From CAZWCX01 sp964632945 (lineage in GTDB: Bacteria > Planctomycetota > MHYJ01 > WSZJ01 > CAZWCX01): a stretch of DNA of 26,926 nucleotides. The stretch lies in the NCBI GenBank assembly GCA_964632945.1, contig CAZWCX010000102.1, forward strand, positions 1 to 26,926, read 5' to 3'. The notes beneath the pieces were generated by a model that saw only the letters and a list, made by a program, of their open reading frames with translations, did no database searches and was not told the origin of the DNA. Of the stretch, positions 7,932 through 15,474 are shown piece by piece. Positions within the stretch are counted from its first letter, which is position 1; each line of letters opens with the position of its first letter. The translations under genes were made by a program, and so were the position numbers.

Positions 7932-10046
7932 ATGGGCATCCTGTCCGCCTTGTTCCTGGTGACGGTCGCCCAGGTGGCGTCGCTGGGCGTCGCCGGCCAC
8001 CTCGAAGACCTCGCCGCGGCCGAACCCGGCTTCGCCTTCCTCGAGGACGGGCGTCGCGAGGAAGCGTTGCATCTCTTCGCGGAGCGGCTGCGGATCGACC
8101 CCGTCTCGGTCGCCGCCCACGTCGGCCGCGTGCGGGCGACCGTCGTCCCCGCGGACCGCGCCGCCCTCCGCGAAGAGCTGGAGCGCCGCGCCGCCGCCTC
8201 CGATGCTCCGCCCGCGATCCTCACCGCACTCCTGGACCTCGTCCCCGACCACCCCGACGCGGACCGCCTGCGCGAACGGCGGGACGCGCTCGACCCCGAC
8301 GACCCCTTTGCCGCCCTCGACCTCGCCGCCCGCCGCTACGGCCCGCGGGTGAAGTCCTTCCACATGCGCGTCGACGGCGGCTGGTCCGTCTCCATCCCCA
8401 TGCGCCCGGCCGGCGCCCCCGCCGGGGCCGCCCGCGAAGTCCTCGGATCGTGGCTCGTCGCCGAGCGCGGCTCCCTCCTCCTCTGGCACCAGTACCTGAC
8501 CGACTTCTCCAGCGGCGGCACCGAAGACCTCGCCGCCGCCCGCGCCGCGGTCGACGCCCAGCGCGACGCCCCCTTCGCCCCCCGCGTCCTTCTCGACGCC
8601 CTCCTCTGGGAGGCCGACGGCGAAACCCGCTTCCAGGCGCTCGAAAAGGTCGAGCAGGACTACCCGGACGGCCCGTTCTGGGACGACGTGCGCCTGGAGC
8701 GCGCCAACCTCCTCCACTTCGGCTCCCACCGCGCGCGCGCCCTCGAACTCCTCGAGGGGATCGTCGAACGGGAACGCGGCGACCAGCTCCGCTCCGCCAA
8801 TTTCAGCCTCGCCCGCCTCTACCTCGAGGTCGACCGCCCCGCCGAAGCCCTGCGCCGCGTGGAGTGGAGCGAGGCCCGCGGCGTCCCCCTGCCCGAGTGC
8901 GCCGTCCGCGCCCTCCTCGCCCTCGGCCGGTTCGACGAGGCGGAAACCCGCGCCCGGTCCTGGGTGGAGGCCTCTCACGCCGCCGCCGCGGCCGGCGACG
9001 TCTCGCAATCCCAGACCCTCGAGGCCCGCTGGCTCCTCGGTGAAGTCCTGCACGCCCGCGGCCGCGCACGCGAGGCCCTCCGCCTCTTCGACGAAGTCGC
9101 GGCCGACCCGGAACGCCCTGCGTGGGGGCCGTGGGCGCGCCCCGGCTCGCGCTGGAAGCAGTACCGCCTCCTCGCCGACGCCTTCCCCTTTCCCCTCGCC
9201 GCCCTCGGCCTCCACATCCTGATTCTCGCGCTCTCCTTCTGCGTCGCCGGCATCGTCGTCGCCTCGCGCTGGCGCCGCGTCCGCCGCTTCCTCGCCCCCA
9301 CCCTCGCCCTCGCCGGCGTCCTGCTCGCCCTCCAGGTCGCCTCCGGCTGGGCCAACCCCGGAGTCGGCGCCGGCGACGTCTTCTACCTGGGCCTGGCGGC
9401 CATCCACAACTTCCTCCTCGCCGCCGCGGGCGCGGTCCTCCTCCCGGCCGTCGGCGCCAAGCACGGCCCCTGGTTCCGCCCCGCCCCGCCGCCTGCCGCG
9501 GTCCCCCGCGCGCGCCTCGGCGTCGCCCGCGCGATTTTCCTCGTCGCGGCCGTCGTCTTCGGCATGGCCGCCTGGACGGTCGTCCTCATGCCCCTTGCCG
9601 AGCCCAAGGTCGGCCCCTTCTTCGAACGCATGAGCACCCTCTTCCGCGGCAGCGAGTACTCCATCCTCATGGGCGGCGGGGAAGGCCGGCTCGGCATGCT
9701 CCTCCTCGCCGTCATCGCGGCCATGCGCGAGGAGCTGGTCTTCCGCTTCGTCCTCCTCGGCGTCTTCGTGGCCGTCCTGCGCCGCACGTTCGAGCACGGT
9801 CTCTTCGGCCTCGCGCCGATGGACTTCCCCCGCGCGGGCCGCGCCGCCGCCGCCGTCGCCGTTCCCGCGATCGCCCTCGCCTGGGCCGTCCTCCACGCCG
9901 GCATGGTCGAGCCGGAGTGGTACAAAATGGCCCAGGTCGGCGGCCTCGGCATCCTCCTCGGCGCCCTCGCCCTCCGCCAAGGCGCGGGCTCCGCCCTCGT
10001 GGCCCACGTGACCTTCAACGCCACCCTGGTGGCGCTGGCCGGATGA
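7932..10046 (+). CDS. TPR-like repeat protein fused to a CPBP (CAAX-like) intramembrane protease
   Basis: This 704-residue protein has a short N-terminal hydrophobic stretch (3-21), a helical repeat region to about residue 400 with TPR-like pairs (for example RAREALRLFDEVAADPERP and RPAEALRRVEWSEARG), and a membrane domain of roughly seven or eight hydrophobic segments. The membrane domain carries the CPBP/Abi signature: EELVFR (Glu600-Glu601, Arg605), WAVLH with His655, and HVTFN (His692, Asn696). These correspond to the metal-dependent glutamic protease site of the Rce1-like family. Known members cleave CAAX proteins in eukaryotes, and bacterial ones are often linked to peptide maturation or immunity. 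The repeat domain may recruit a substrate. It is followed 13 bases later by an ABC ATPase and permease, suggesting that the protease and exporter act together; this is inference. Any Shine-Dalgarno before the ATG is weak. Confidence 0.82.
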   Translation: MGILSALFLVTVAQVASLGVAGHLEDLAAAEPGFAFLEDGRREEALHLFAERLRIDPVSVAAHVGRVRATVVPADRAALREELERRAAASDAPPAILTALLDLVPDHPDADRLRERRDALDPDDPFAALDLAARRYGPRVKSFHMRVDGGWSVSIPMRPAGAPAGAAREVLGSWLVAERGSLLLWHQYLTDFSSGGTEDLAAARAAVDAQRDAPFAPRVLLDALLWEADGETRFQALEKVEQDYPDGPFWDDVRLERANLLHFGSHRARALELLEGIVERERGDQLRSANFSLARLYLEVDRPAEALRRVEWSEARGVPLPECAVRALLALGRFDEAETRARSWVEASHAAAAAGDVSQSQTLEARWLLGEVLHARGRAREALRLFDEVAADPERPAWGPWARPGSRWKQYRLLADAFPFPLAALGLHILILALSFCVAGIVVASRWRRVRRFLAPTLALAGVLLALQVASGWANPGVGAGDVFYLGLAAIHNFLLAAAGAVLLPAVGAKHGPWFRPAPPPAAVPRARLGVARAIFLVAAVVFGMAAWTVVLMPLAEPKVGPFFERMSTLFRGSEYSILMGGGEGRLGMLLLAVIAAMREELVFRFVLLGVFVAVLRRTFEHGLFGLAPMDFPRAGRAAAAVAVPAIALAWAVLHAGMVEPEWYKMAQVGGLGILLGALALRQGAGSALVAHVTFNATLVALAG

Positions 10047-10059
10047 GGACGTTCGCCCC

Positions 10060-10848
10060 ATGACCCAGGACCCCGCCGCCCCCCCCCTCCTGCACGTCCG
10101 CGGCCTCACCAAACGTTACGGCCCCACCCTGGCCCTCGACGGCCTCGACCTCGAGGTTCGCGCCGGCGAGTGGTTCCTTTTCCTCGGCCCGAACGGCGCG
10201 GGCAAGTCCACCACCATGCGCCTCCTCATGGGCCTCGGCGAGCCCACCGCGGGCGAAATGTCCGTCGTCGGCTGCGACCCCTGGCGCCAAGGACCGGAAG
10301 TCCGCCGCCGCGTCGGCTTTCTTTCCGAAGACTTCCACCCGTACGAGTTCCTGAGCGGCCGCGAGTACCTCCAGTTCGTCGGCGACATGTTCGGACTCGA
10401 CCCCGCCGCGCGCGACCGCAAGGTCGAAGACCTCCTCGCCCTGCTCGACCTCGCCGGCTCCGCCGATCGGATGACCCGCGAGTACTCCCACGGCATGCGC
10501 AAGAAGCTCGGCATCGCCGCCGCCCTCCTCCACGACCCCAAACTCCTGATCCTCGACGAGCCCACCGCCGAGCTCGACCCGCGCACCTCCGACCTCATCC
10601 GCATGGTCCTCCGCGGCCTCGCCGACGCCGGCGTGGCCGTCGTCATGTCCACCCACATCCTCGGCACCGCCGAAAAGCACTGCGACCGCGTCGGCATCCT
10701 CCACCAGGGCCGCCTCGTCCGGTGCGGCACCACCGCCGAACTGCTGGCCGAGTACCCCGGCCACACCCTCGAGGAACTCTTTCTCCGCGTCACCGGCGCC
10801 GCGGATCCCGCCGTCGTCAAGTCGTACCTGGAACGGAGGCCCTCGTGA
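10060..10848 (+). CDS. ABC transporter ATP-binding protein (ABC-2/CcmA-type exporter)
   Basis: The 262-residue nucleotide-binding domain has Walker A GPNGAGKST (43-51), an ABC signature in the form YSHGMRKK (142-149), Walker B LLILDEP with Asp166 and Glu167, D-loop ELDPRT (171-176) and switch His199. The Q-loop position reads GFLSEDFHPYE, with Glu in place of the usual Gln; this is common in ABC-2 drug, bacteriocin and sodium exporter ATPases. GAGGA overlaps the end of the preceding protease gene and serves as the ribosome binding site. The stop TGA overlaps the GTG start of the permease. It should energise that permease at the inner membrane; the cargo is unknown. Confidence 0.92.
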   Translation: MTQDPAAPPLLHVRGLTKRYGPTLALDGLDLEVRAGEWFLFLGPNGAGKSTTMRLLMGLGEPTAGEMSVVGCDPWRQGPEVRRRVGFLSEDFHPYEFLSGREYLQFVGDMFGLDPAARDRKVEDLLALLDLAGSADRMTREYSHGMRKKLGIAAALLHDPKLLILDEPTAELDPRTSDLIRMVLRGLADAGVAVVMSTHILGTAEKHCDRVGILHQGRLVRCGTTAELLAEYPGHTLEELFLRVTGAADPAVVKSYLERRPS

Positions 10849-12488
10849 GCCGGGCCCTGCGCTTCGTTCACTGGGAACTGCTCAACATCCTGCGCCAGGT
10901 GCGCGCCGCGCCCCTGGGCACCGCCTCGCTCGTCCTCGGCGTGCCGTTCCTGATCCTCCTTTACGGCGGCTTCGGCGCCGCCGCGGCCGACGCCCTCGAG
11001 CGCGCCTGGCGCGACGGCGGGGCGTCCGGCCTGGCCGCCCAGCTCCGGGTCATGATGCGCTACTTCACCGGCATCGTCATCCTTGCCGGCGGCGGCACCA
11101 TGCTCGGCTCTTTCCTCTCGGAGTCATCGCGCCAAAGCCTGGAACGCTGCCGCCGCCTTCCCCTCACCGGCATCCAGGTCTATCTCGCCCGCCGCCTGCT
11201 CGACGAAGGCCAGATGGTCGTCGCCCTCATTCCCCTCATGGGCGTCATCGTCGGCGTCCTCGCGGCCGGCGGCCTCCCCGGCGGAGTCGGCCTTGCGATC
11301 TTCTTCGCCCCCTTCATCGTCCTGATCGGCTGCCAGACGGTGGTCCGCGCCGCCGTCCTCGTCGGCCTCCGCCTCTTCCGCGGCGGCAGGCTCGGCTGGC
11401 GCTCCCTCCTCCTCGTCGTCATCCTCGTCCTCCCGTTCACCGCCCGACCGATGACCCGGGTCGCCCGCGTCCTCTCCGAAGGCTCGGGCGGGACCCTCTT
11501 CCTCCCCACCGACTGGATCGGCTCGACCGCCGAGGCGTTCCTGTCCGGACGAACCGGTGAGGCGTGGTTCGCCTTCTTCGCGGCCCTCGCCATTGGCGCG
11601 CTCTCGGTCCCGGTGGACTTCGCGGTGCACCGATTCCTGGTCGTGCGCGACTTCGACGGTATCGGCACGACCGTCTCGCGCACCGCTCGCGGGCGGCCCG
11701 GCTTCGGCGCGCTCTGGCGCCTTCTCGATCGCCTGCCGGCGCGCGCCGGGGGCGTCCGGCTGCGCGCGCTCGCGCGCACCGACCTGCTGCGCGTCGCGCA
11801 GGATCCCGTGCTCGCCTTCTCGCTGCTGGTGCCTTGGCTCGCCTTCGCCCTCGCCTTCACGGTGGCGGAGTCGATCCTGGGCGAGAAGCTGTCGGTGCTC
11901 GGCGCGGAAGGTCCGGCGTGGCTGTCGTTCGCCGCCCGCGCGACGGTCGGCGCGGGGGCGGCGCTCGTCTTCGCGGCCGGGGCCGTGCTGCCGTCGATGC
12001 TCGTGCCGTGGGAAGGCCCCCGCCTCGGCGGCCTGCGCGCCGCCCCCGCGCCCACCGGCGAAATCCTCGCGGGCAAGGCGTGCACCGCGGCGATCCTCGC
12101 CGTCGGTTGCTCCGCCGTCGCCGCCCTTGCCGCCGCCCTCGTCTTCGGCGGCCGGCTGCCGGCCCCGGCGGTGGTCGCCGCCCTGCTCCCCTTCGGCGTG
12201 GTCGCGGGCGGGACGGTGACCGCGATCCTCGGGGTCGCCCTCGGCGCTCTCTTTCCCAATCACCGCGCGGTCAACCCGCTCTTCAGCCTGACCCTGATGG
12301 GCATGGGGTTCTACTGGACGCTCGCGGTGTGCGCGTGGGGCTCGATCCTGCTTGCGGGCGCGATGGTCGTTCTTTTCGGCCCGGCCTACGCCCTCTTCGC
12401 CGCGGGCGTGCTCGCGCTCTGGGGCGCCGTCGGAACCTTCGTCTACCGCGAAGCCGCGCGCGGGCTCGAACGCGCCCGCGCCGATTGA
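10845..12488 (+). CDS. ABC exporter permease with two ABC-2-like halves
   Basis: The 547-residue polytopic protein begins at GTG 10845, overlapping the ATPase stop, with GGAGG five bases upstream; longer in-frame starts would lie inside the ATPase gene. It shows at least twelve hydrophobic stretches. The ABC-2 loop pattern appears twice: SESSRQSLERCRRLPLTGIQ then LARRLLD near 92-120, and WEGPRLGGLRAAP then GEILAGKACTA near 389-415. The two halves are joined by a soluble stretch around 265-315. This suggests an internally duplicated permease that may work as a monomer with two copies of the ATPase, an inference from the layout. Sequence alone does not show the exported substrate; association with the upstream CPBP protease points towards a peptide or lipid-linked product. 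Confidence 0.82.
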   Translation: MSRALRFVHWELLNILRQVRAAPLGTASLVLGVPFLILLYGGFGAAAADALERAWRDGGASGLAAQLRVMMRYFTGIVILAGGGTMLGSFLSESSRQSLERCRRLPLTGIQVYLARRLLDEGQMVVALIPLMGVIVGVLAAGGLPGGVGLAIFFAPFIVLIGCQTVVRAAVLVGLRLFRGGRLGWRSLLLVVILVLPFTARPMTRVARVLSEGSGGTLFLPTDWIGSTAEAFLSGRTGEAWFAFFAALAIGALSVPVDFAVHRFLVVRDFDGIGTTVSRTARGRPGFGALWRLLDRLPARAGGVRLRALARTDLLRVAQDPVLAFSLLVPWLAFALAFTVAESILGEKLSVLGAEGPAWLSFAARATVGAGAALVFAAGAVLPSMLVPWEGPRLGGLRAAPAPTGEILAGKACTAAILAVGCSAVAALAAALVFGGRLPAPAVVAALLPFGVVAGGTVTAILGVALGALFPNHRAVNPLFSLTLMGMGFYWTLAVCAWGSILLAGAMVVLFGPAYALFAAGVLALWGAVGTFVYREAARGLERARAD

Positions 12489-12512
12489 CGGGGAAAGGCC
12501 CGCCCAGGCCCG

Positions 12513-13283
12513 CTACGCGGTCCGCGCCGAGGCCGTCCGGCCCGCCCACCCGGCCAACTCGCGTGCCACCGCCCGATGGTCCGCCGCCCCGCGCGAACGC
12601 GGCGCCAGCACCACCGCGGGCCGCCCCTGCGCAGTCGCCGTCTCCAGACCCGTCGAACGCCGCACGCACGCCTCCAGCACCCGCGCGCCGAAGCGCAGCC
12701 GCAGATCGTCGCGCAGCCCCGCCAGCGACCCGTCCGCCCGCCGCACCATCGTCAGCAGCACCCCGGCGGTCTCCAGCCGCGGATGCGCCCGCTCCCGCAA
12801 CGCCGCCAGGTCCGCCATCGCCCCGTCCAACGCCGCCAGCGCCAACGGCGCGGGCGGGACCGGGATCAACACCCCACGCGCCGCCAGCAGCGCGGCGCGG
12901 GCCAGGGGCGAGCTCCCGGGAGGAGCATCCAGCACCGCGATCTCGGCGCCCCCCACCCGCGCCAGCTTCTCCCGCAACACCCACGAGGCCTCCGCTTCCC
13001 CCGCCAGCACCCGCTCCGCGTCCTGCAACGCCGGACCCGACGGCACCAGCGCCAGCCCCGCCGACTCCACCCGCCGCACCGGCAACGGCTCCAACGCCGT
13101 CAAGGCGTCCGCCAGCGCCCGCCCTTCGTCCGATTCCCCGAGCGCGCGCGTCGCGCACGCCTGCGGAGCCAGATCGACCAGCAACACACGCAGCCCGGCC
13201 TCCGCCAACGCGGCCGCCAGATTCACCGCCGTCGTCGTCTTCCCCACACCCCCCTTGGGGTTGTACACCGCCAGGATGTCCAT
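12513..13283 (-). CDS. ParA/MinD-type P-loop ATPase, orphan
   Basis: The 256-residue protein carries the deviant Walker A motif KGGVGKTT (10-17, signature Lys10), Walker A' VDLAPQACAT with Asp37, and Walker B IAVLDAPPG with Asp119. It belongs to the ParA/Soj family, whose ATP-dependent dimers position chromosomes, plasmids or protein complexes. The usual VDLDPQ reads VDLAPQ here, a change outside the catalytic Asp. There is no ParB gene or obvious parS cluster nearby, so a role in positioning a protein assembly is as plausible as DNA segregation. The ATG follows a G-rich Shine-Dalgarno-like run. It lies 89 bases downstream of a small membrane protein on the same strand, probably one transcript, and is convergent with the ABC permease (24-base gap). 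Confidence 0.88.
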   Translation of the reverse strand: MDILAVYNPKGGVGKTTTAVNLAAALAEAGLRVLLVDLAPQACATRALGESDEGRALADALTALEPLPVRRVESAGLALVPSGPALQDAERVLAGEAEASWVLREKLARVGGAEIAVLDAPPGSSPLARAALLAARGVLIPVPPAPLALAALDGAMADLAALRERAHPRLETAGVLLTMVRRADGSLAGLRDDLRLRFGARVLEACVRRSTGLETATAQGRPAVVLAPRSRGAADHRAVARELAGWAGRTASARTA

Positions 13284-13372
13284 GCCGCACCCCCCGTCGC
13301 CGATTCCGTCGGTACGGATACCATCGGCCGGACGGGGAGCCGGGCTTGAGCACGAGGGGGGAAGCGGCGCGG

Positions 13373-13876
13373 CTAGGAGGCGCGTTCGCTCGGCGGCTTG
13401 CCCAGGAAGAGGTGCACCCACTCGATCGCCAGCACGCAGGCAAAGACGCCCAGCCAGACCTTGGTGAACGGCCCGAACGATTGCTTGTTCGAGTCCGCGA
13501 TCGCGTACCAGATCATGGCCGAGAAGGCCCCCGAGGTCCCGAGCAGGAACGCCGGGCGCACCGGCACCAGGATCAGCCGGAGGAAGCCGTAGAGCGGCAC
13601 GGCGACGAGGAGGACGAAGAAGAAGCTGAAGAAAAAGGTCATCCCGAGCGGGGCGATGACCATGAAACAGAGCAGGTAGTAGCCGGTAAGGCCCAGCGTG
13701 CGCAGGGCCGGCGGCTTGGCGATCAACCACCGCTTCAGCGCCTGGAACCAGCCGCGAATGACCTCGGCGCCGGGGAAGAAGAGGTTTTCCCCGTGGACGT
13801 AGACCGACCCGCGGACCGGAACCGGCGGGGGGTTGCCTTCCCGCGCCGGAGCGGATTTTCCCGGGGTTCCAGTCAT
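13373..13876 (-). CDS. Small integral membrane protein of unknown function
   Basis: I do not recognise this 167-residue protein. A Pro-rich N-terminal tail (about 1-35) precedes a short amphipathic stretch (GWFQALKRWLIAK) and about four hydrophobic segments (around 62-79, 80-102, 107-125 and 138-157). The C-terminus is short and polar. Third-position bias matches its neighbours, which supports it as a real gene. ATG 13876 is the most plausible start because longer frames would run through the divergent promoter region and the phosphoesterase gene. It is probably co-transcribed with the downstream ParA-type ATPase and could be its membrane partner, but nothing in the sequence proves that. Confidence 0.65.
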   Translation of the reverse strand: MTGTPGKSAPAREGNPPPVPVRGSVYVHGENLFFPGAEVIRGWFQALKRWLIAKPPALRTLGLTGYYLLCFMVIAPLGMTFFFSFFFVLLVAVPLYGFLRLILVPVRPAFLLGTSGAFSAMIWYAIADSNKQSFGPFTKVWLGVFACVLAIEWVHLFLGKPPSERAS

Positions 13877-13943
13877 CGTCGATTTCGCCCGACAGGATGT
13901 GGGAAAGAACCCTCCCGCATCGGCGCGCACCTTTCCGATGTCT

Positions 13944-13949
13944 ATGATA
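13944..13949 (-). promoter_or_regulatory. Candidate -10 box for the membrane protein-ParA unit
   Basis: Read on the minus strand, TATCAT at 13949-13944 lies about 68 bases upstream of ATG 13876. The -35 position (TTTCCT) is poor. The same bases on the + strand read TATGAT, so direction is uncertain; the 156-base divergent gap must hold promoters for both sides. Confidence 0.25.
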
Positions 13950-13994
13950 CCGCGGCCCGTCCGTCCAGGAAAACCTTCCGCCGTCGCCGTCCCT

Positions 13995-14023
13995 TTGACG
14001 CCCGCGCGCCGGTGTGGCAGAAT
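13995..14023 (+). promoter_or_regulatory. Candidate promoter of the phosphoesterase gene
   Basis: TTGACG at 13995-14000 and CAGAAT at 14018-14023 are separated by 17 bp. Transcription would begin near 14030, just before ATG 14033. This would exclude the GGAG at 14024-14027 from the mRNA, so either the transcript is nearly leaderless or the true promoter lies further upstream. Confidence 0.3.
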
Positions 14024-14032
14024 GGAGCGATC

Positions 14033-14710
14033 ATGGACCTGATCGTCGGAGACATCCACGGCTGCTGGGAGGAGTTCCAGGACCTGCTCTCCCGCGCCGG
14101 CCTCGGCAGCCGCGACCGCGTCATCGCGGTGGGAGACATCGTGGATCGCGGACCGGATTCGGAGCGGGTGCTCGATTGGTTCCGCGCCCGGCCGGCCGCG
14201 CGCTGCGTGCTCGGCAATCACGAGCGCAAGCACCTCCGCGCCGCGGAGGGCCGCGTCGAGCCCGCGCTCTCGCAGCGGATCGTGCGCCGGCAACTGGGCG
14301 ACCGGTATCCGGAGCTGCTCGACTTCTGCCGCGACCTGCCGATCTCCCTGACGCTCGAGGAGGCGACCGTGGTCCACGCCTTCTTCGAGCCCGGCGTGCC
14401 GCTCGAGGAGCAGCGCGACAACGTCCTCTGCGGGACCCTCTCCGGGGAGCATTACCTGTCCCGGAAGTACGACCGCCCCTGGTACGAACTGTACGACGGG
14501 CCGCCGATCGTCGTCGGCCACCGGAACTACCGGCGCGACGGGGCCCCGTTCGTGTACAAGGACCGCGTTTTCGGGATCGACACGCAGTGCTACGCGGGCG
14601 GGCGTCTGACCGGCCTGCTGTTGCCCGCCTTCGCCTTCGTGTCGGTCCCGGCGCGCCGCGACCACTGGGCGTGGACGCGCGAACAATACGAGGAACTCGA
14701 CGAGGAATGA
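14033..14710 (+). CDS. PPP-superfamily metallophosphoesterase (Ser/Thr phosphatase / ApaH-like)
   Basis: The 225-residue protein has the complete PPP signature: GDIHG (Asp7, His9), GDIVDRGPDS (Asp35, with the Arg of DRG), GNHE (Asn62, His63), VHAFFEPG (His115) and VVGHRNY (His163). These bind two metals and cleave phosphomonoesters or diadenosine polyphosphates. Bacterial members act as Ser/Thr protein phosphatases or as symmetrical Ap4A hydrolases, and the sequence does not distinguish the two. GGAG lies five bases upstream of the ATG. The stop overlaps the start of the next gene as ATGA, so the two are translationally coupled. A transmembrane Ser/Thr kinase occurs in the window but 10 kb away, with no direct linkage. 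Confidence 0.88.
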   Translation: MDLIVGDIHGCWEEFQDLLSRAGLGSRDRVIAVGDIVDRGPDSERVLDWFRARPAARCVLGNHERKHLRAAEGRVEPALSQRIVRRQLGDRYPELLDFCRDLPISLTLEEATVVHAFFEPGVPLEEQRDNVLCGTLSGEHYLSRKYDRPWYELYDGPPIVVGHRNYRRDGAPFVYKDRVFGIDTQCYAGGRLTGLLLPAFAFVSVPARRDHWAWTREQYEELDEE

Positions 14711-15414
14711 CAAACCCTGCTTCCCTCGCCCGCCGCCTCACCGACCTGCTCGGCCTCGCCCGCCCGCCGGTTGCGCTCGCCCGGACCGACGCGCCGCCGG
14801 CCGGCGTCGCGGTGAGCCGGGACCCGCGTCCGTCCGCGTGCGCCCAGTGGCGGGCCGCCGAGACGAGCGTCTTCGCCGTCTCTGCCGCCGACCACATGGC
14901 CTGCCCGATCGGCGCCCTGGTCGCCGGCTTCCCGCTCACTCCCGAGGCGACGCAGGAGCTGCAGAGCGGCGTGGCGATGATGTGCGAGGTGGGCTATCTC
15001 GACCCCGCGGAGGTCGCACACATCCCCACGCTCCCCGCGGGGGGGACGCACATGGTGTACGGCCCGCTCGCGCAGTTCCCGCTCGCGCCCGCGGCCGTGC
15101 TGCTGTGGGTGGATGCGGCGCAAGCGATGATCCTGCGCGAGGCGACCGGCGACGCGCGCTGGCGCGCCGAGGGGACGACCGGTTTCAGCGGCCGCCCCGG
15201 CTGCGCCGCGATCCCGCTCGCGATCAAGCAGGGACGCGCGGCGCTCTCCCTCGGCTGCACCGGGATGCGGATGTTCACGGAAACCGACCCCTCCCTGCTC
15301 CTTGCCGTCCTGCCGGGCCAGGGCCTGGCGGAGCAGGTCGATCGGCTGGAGAAGACGGTGGAGGCGAATTGCGCCATGCGGGGAGCGTACGCGGCGAAGA
15401 AGGCGGCGAGGTAG
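14707..15414 (+). CDS. DUF169 family protein
   Basis: The 235-residue protein resembles the DUF169 (COG2043) family: an N-terminal helix LARRLTDLLGLARPPVALA followed by a predicted soluble alpha/beta body. Several Cys residues stand in conserved-looking settings: ACAQW near 45, MACPIGA near 65, a MMCEVGYL stretch, GRPGCAAIP and LGCTGMR. Spaced cysteines make metal or Fe-S binding conceivable, but I know of no established activity for the family. Its ATG overlaps the phosphoesterase stop (ATGA), and the radical SAM gene begins 60 bases after its stop, so all three may share a transcript. Confidence 0.75.
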   Translation: MTNPASLARRLTDLLGLARPPVALARTDAPPAGVAVSRDPRPSACAQWRAAETSVFAVSAADHMACPIGALVAGFPLTPEATQELQSGVAMMCEVGYLDPAEVAHIPTLPAGGTHMVYGPLAQFPLAPAAVLLWVDAAQAMILREATGDARWRAEGTTGFSGRPGCAAIPLAIKQGRAALSLGCTGMRMFTETDPSLLLAVLPGQGLAEQVDRLEKTVEANCAMRGAYAAKKAAR

Positions 15415-15429
15415 CGCCGACGCGCGGCC

Positions 15430-15452
15430 CGTGCGGCCGCGGCGGCCGCACG
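15430..15452. repeat. Perfect 23-bp palindrome before the radical SAM gene
   Basis: Eleven-base arms CGTGCGGCCGC and GCGGCCGCACG flank a single G at 15441. As RNA this could form a 10-bp stem with a 3-base loop. It lies 22 bases before the ATG of the radical SAM selenoprotein and 16 bases after the DUF169 stop. It might bind a dimeric regulator, attenuate transcription, or stabilise or process the mRNA. No T-run follows. Confidence 0.6.
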
Positions 15453-15474
15453 ACCGGGAACGGGGACGACGACG

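Noticed and set aside
7845..10112. Minus-strand open frame of 755 codons over the protease gene
   Set aside because: The translation is mostly Glu, Gly, Ala and Asp without any domain, and the + strand protein has clear CPBP motifs.
11564..14032. Plus-strand frame running from the permease through the ParA and membrane protein genes into the phosphoesterase
   Set aside because: Only the part from ATG 14033 has recognisable motifs. The rest is Pro/Arg-rich translation antisense to the ParA and membrane protein genes.
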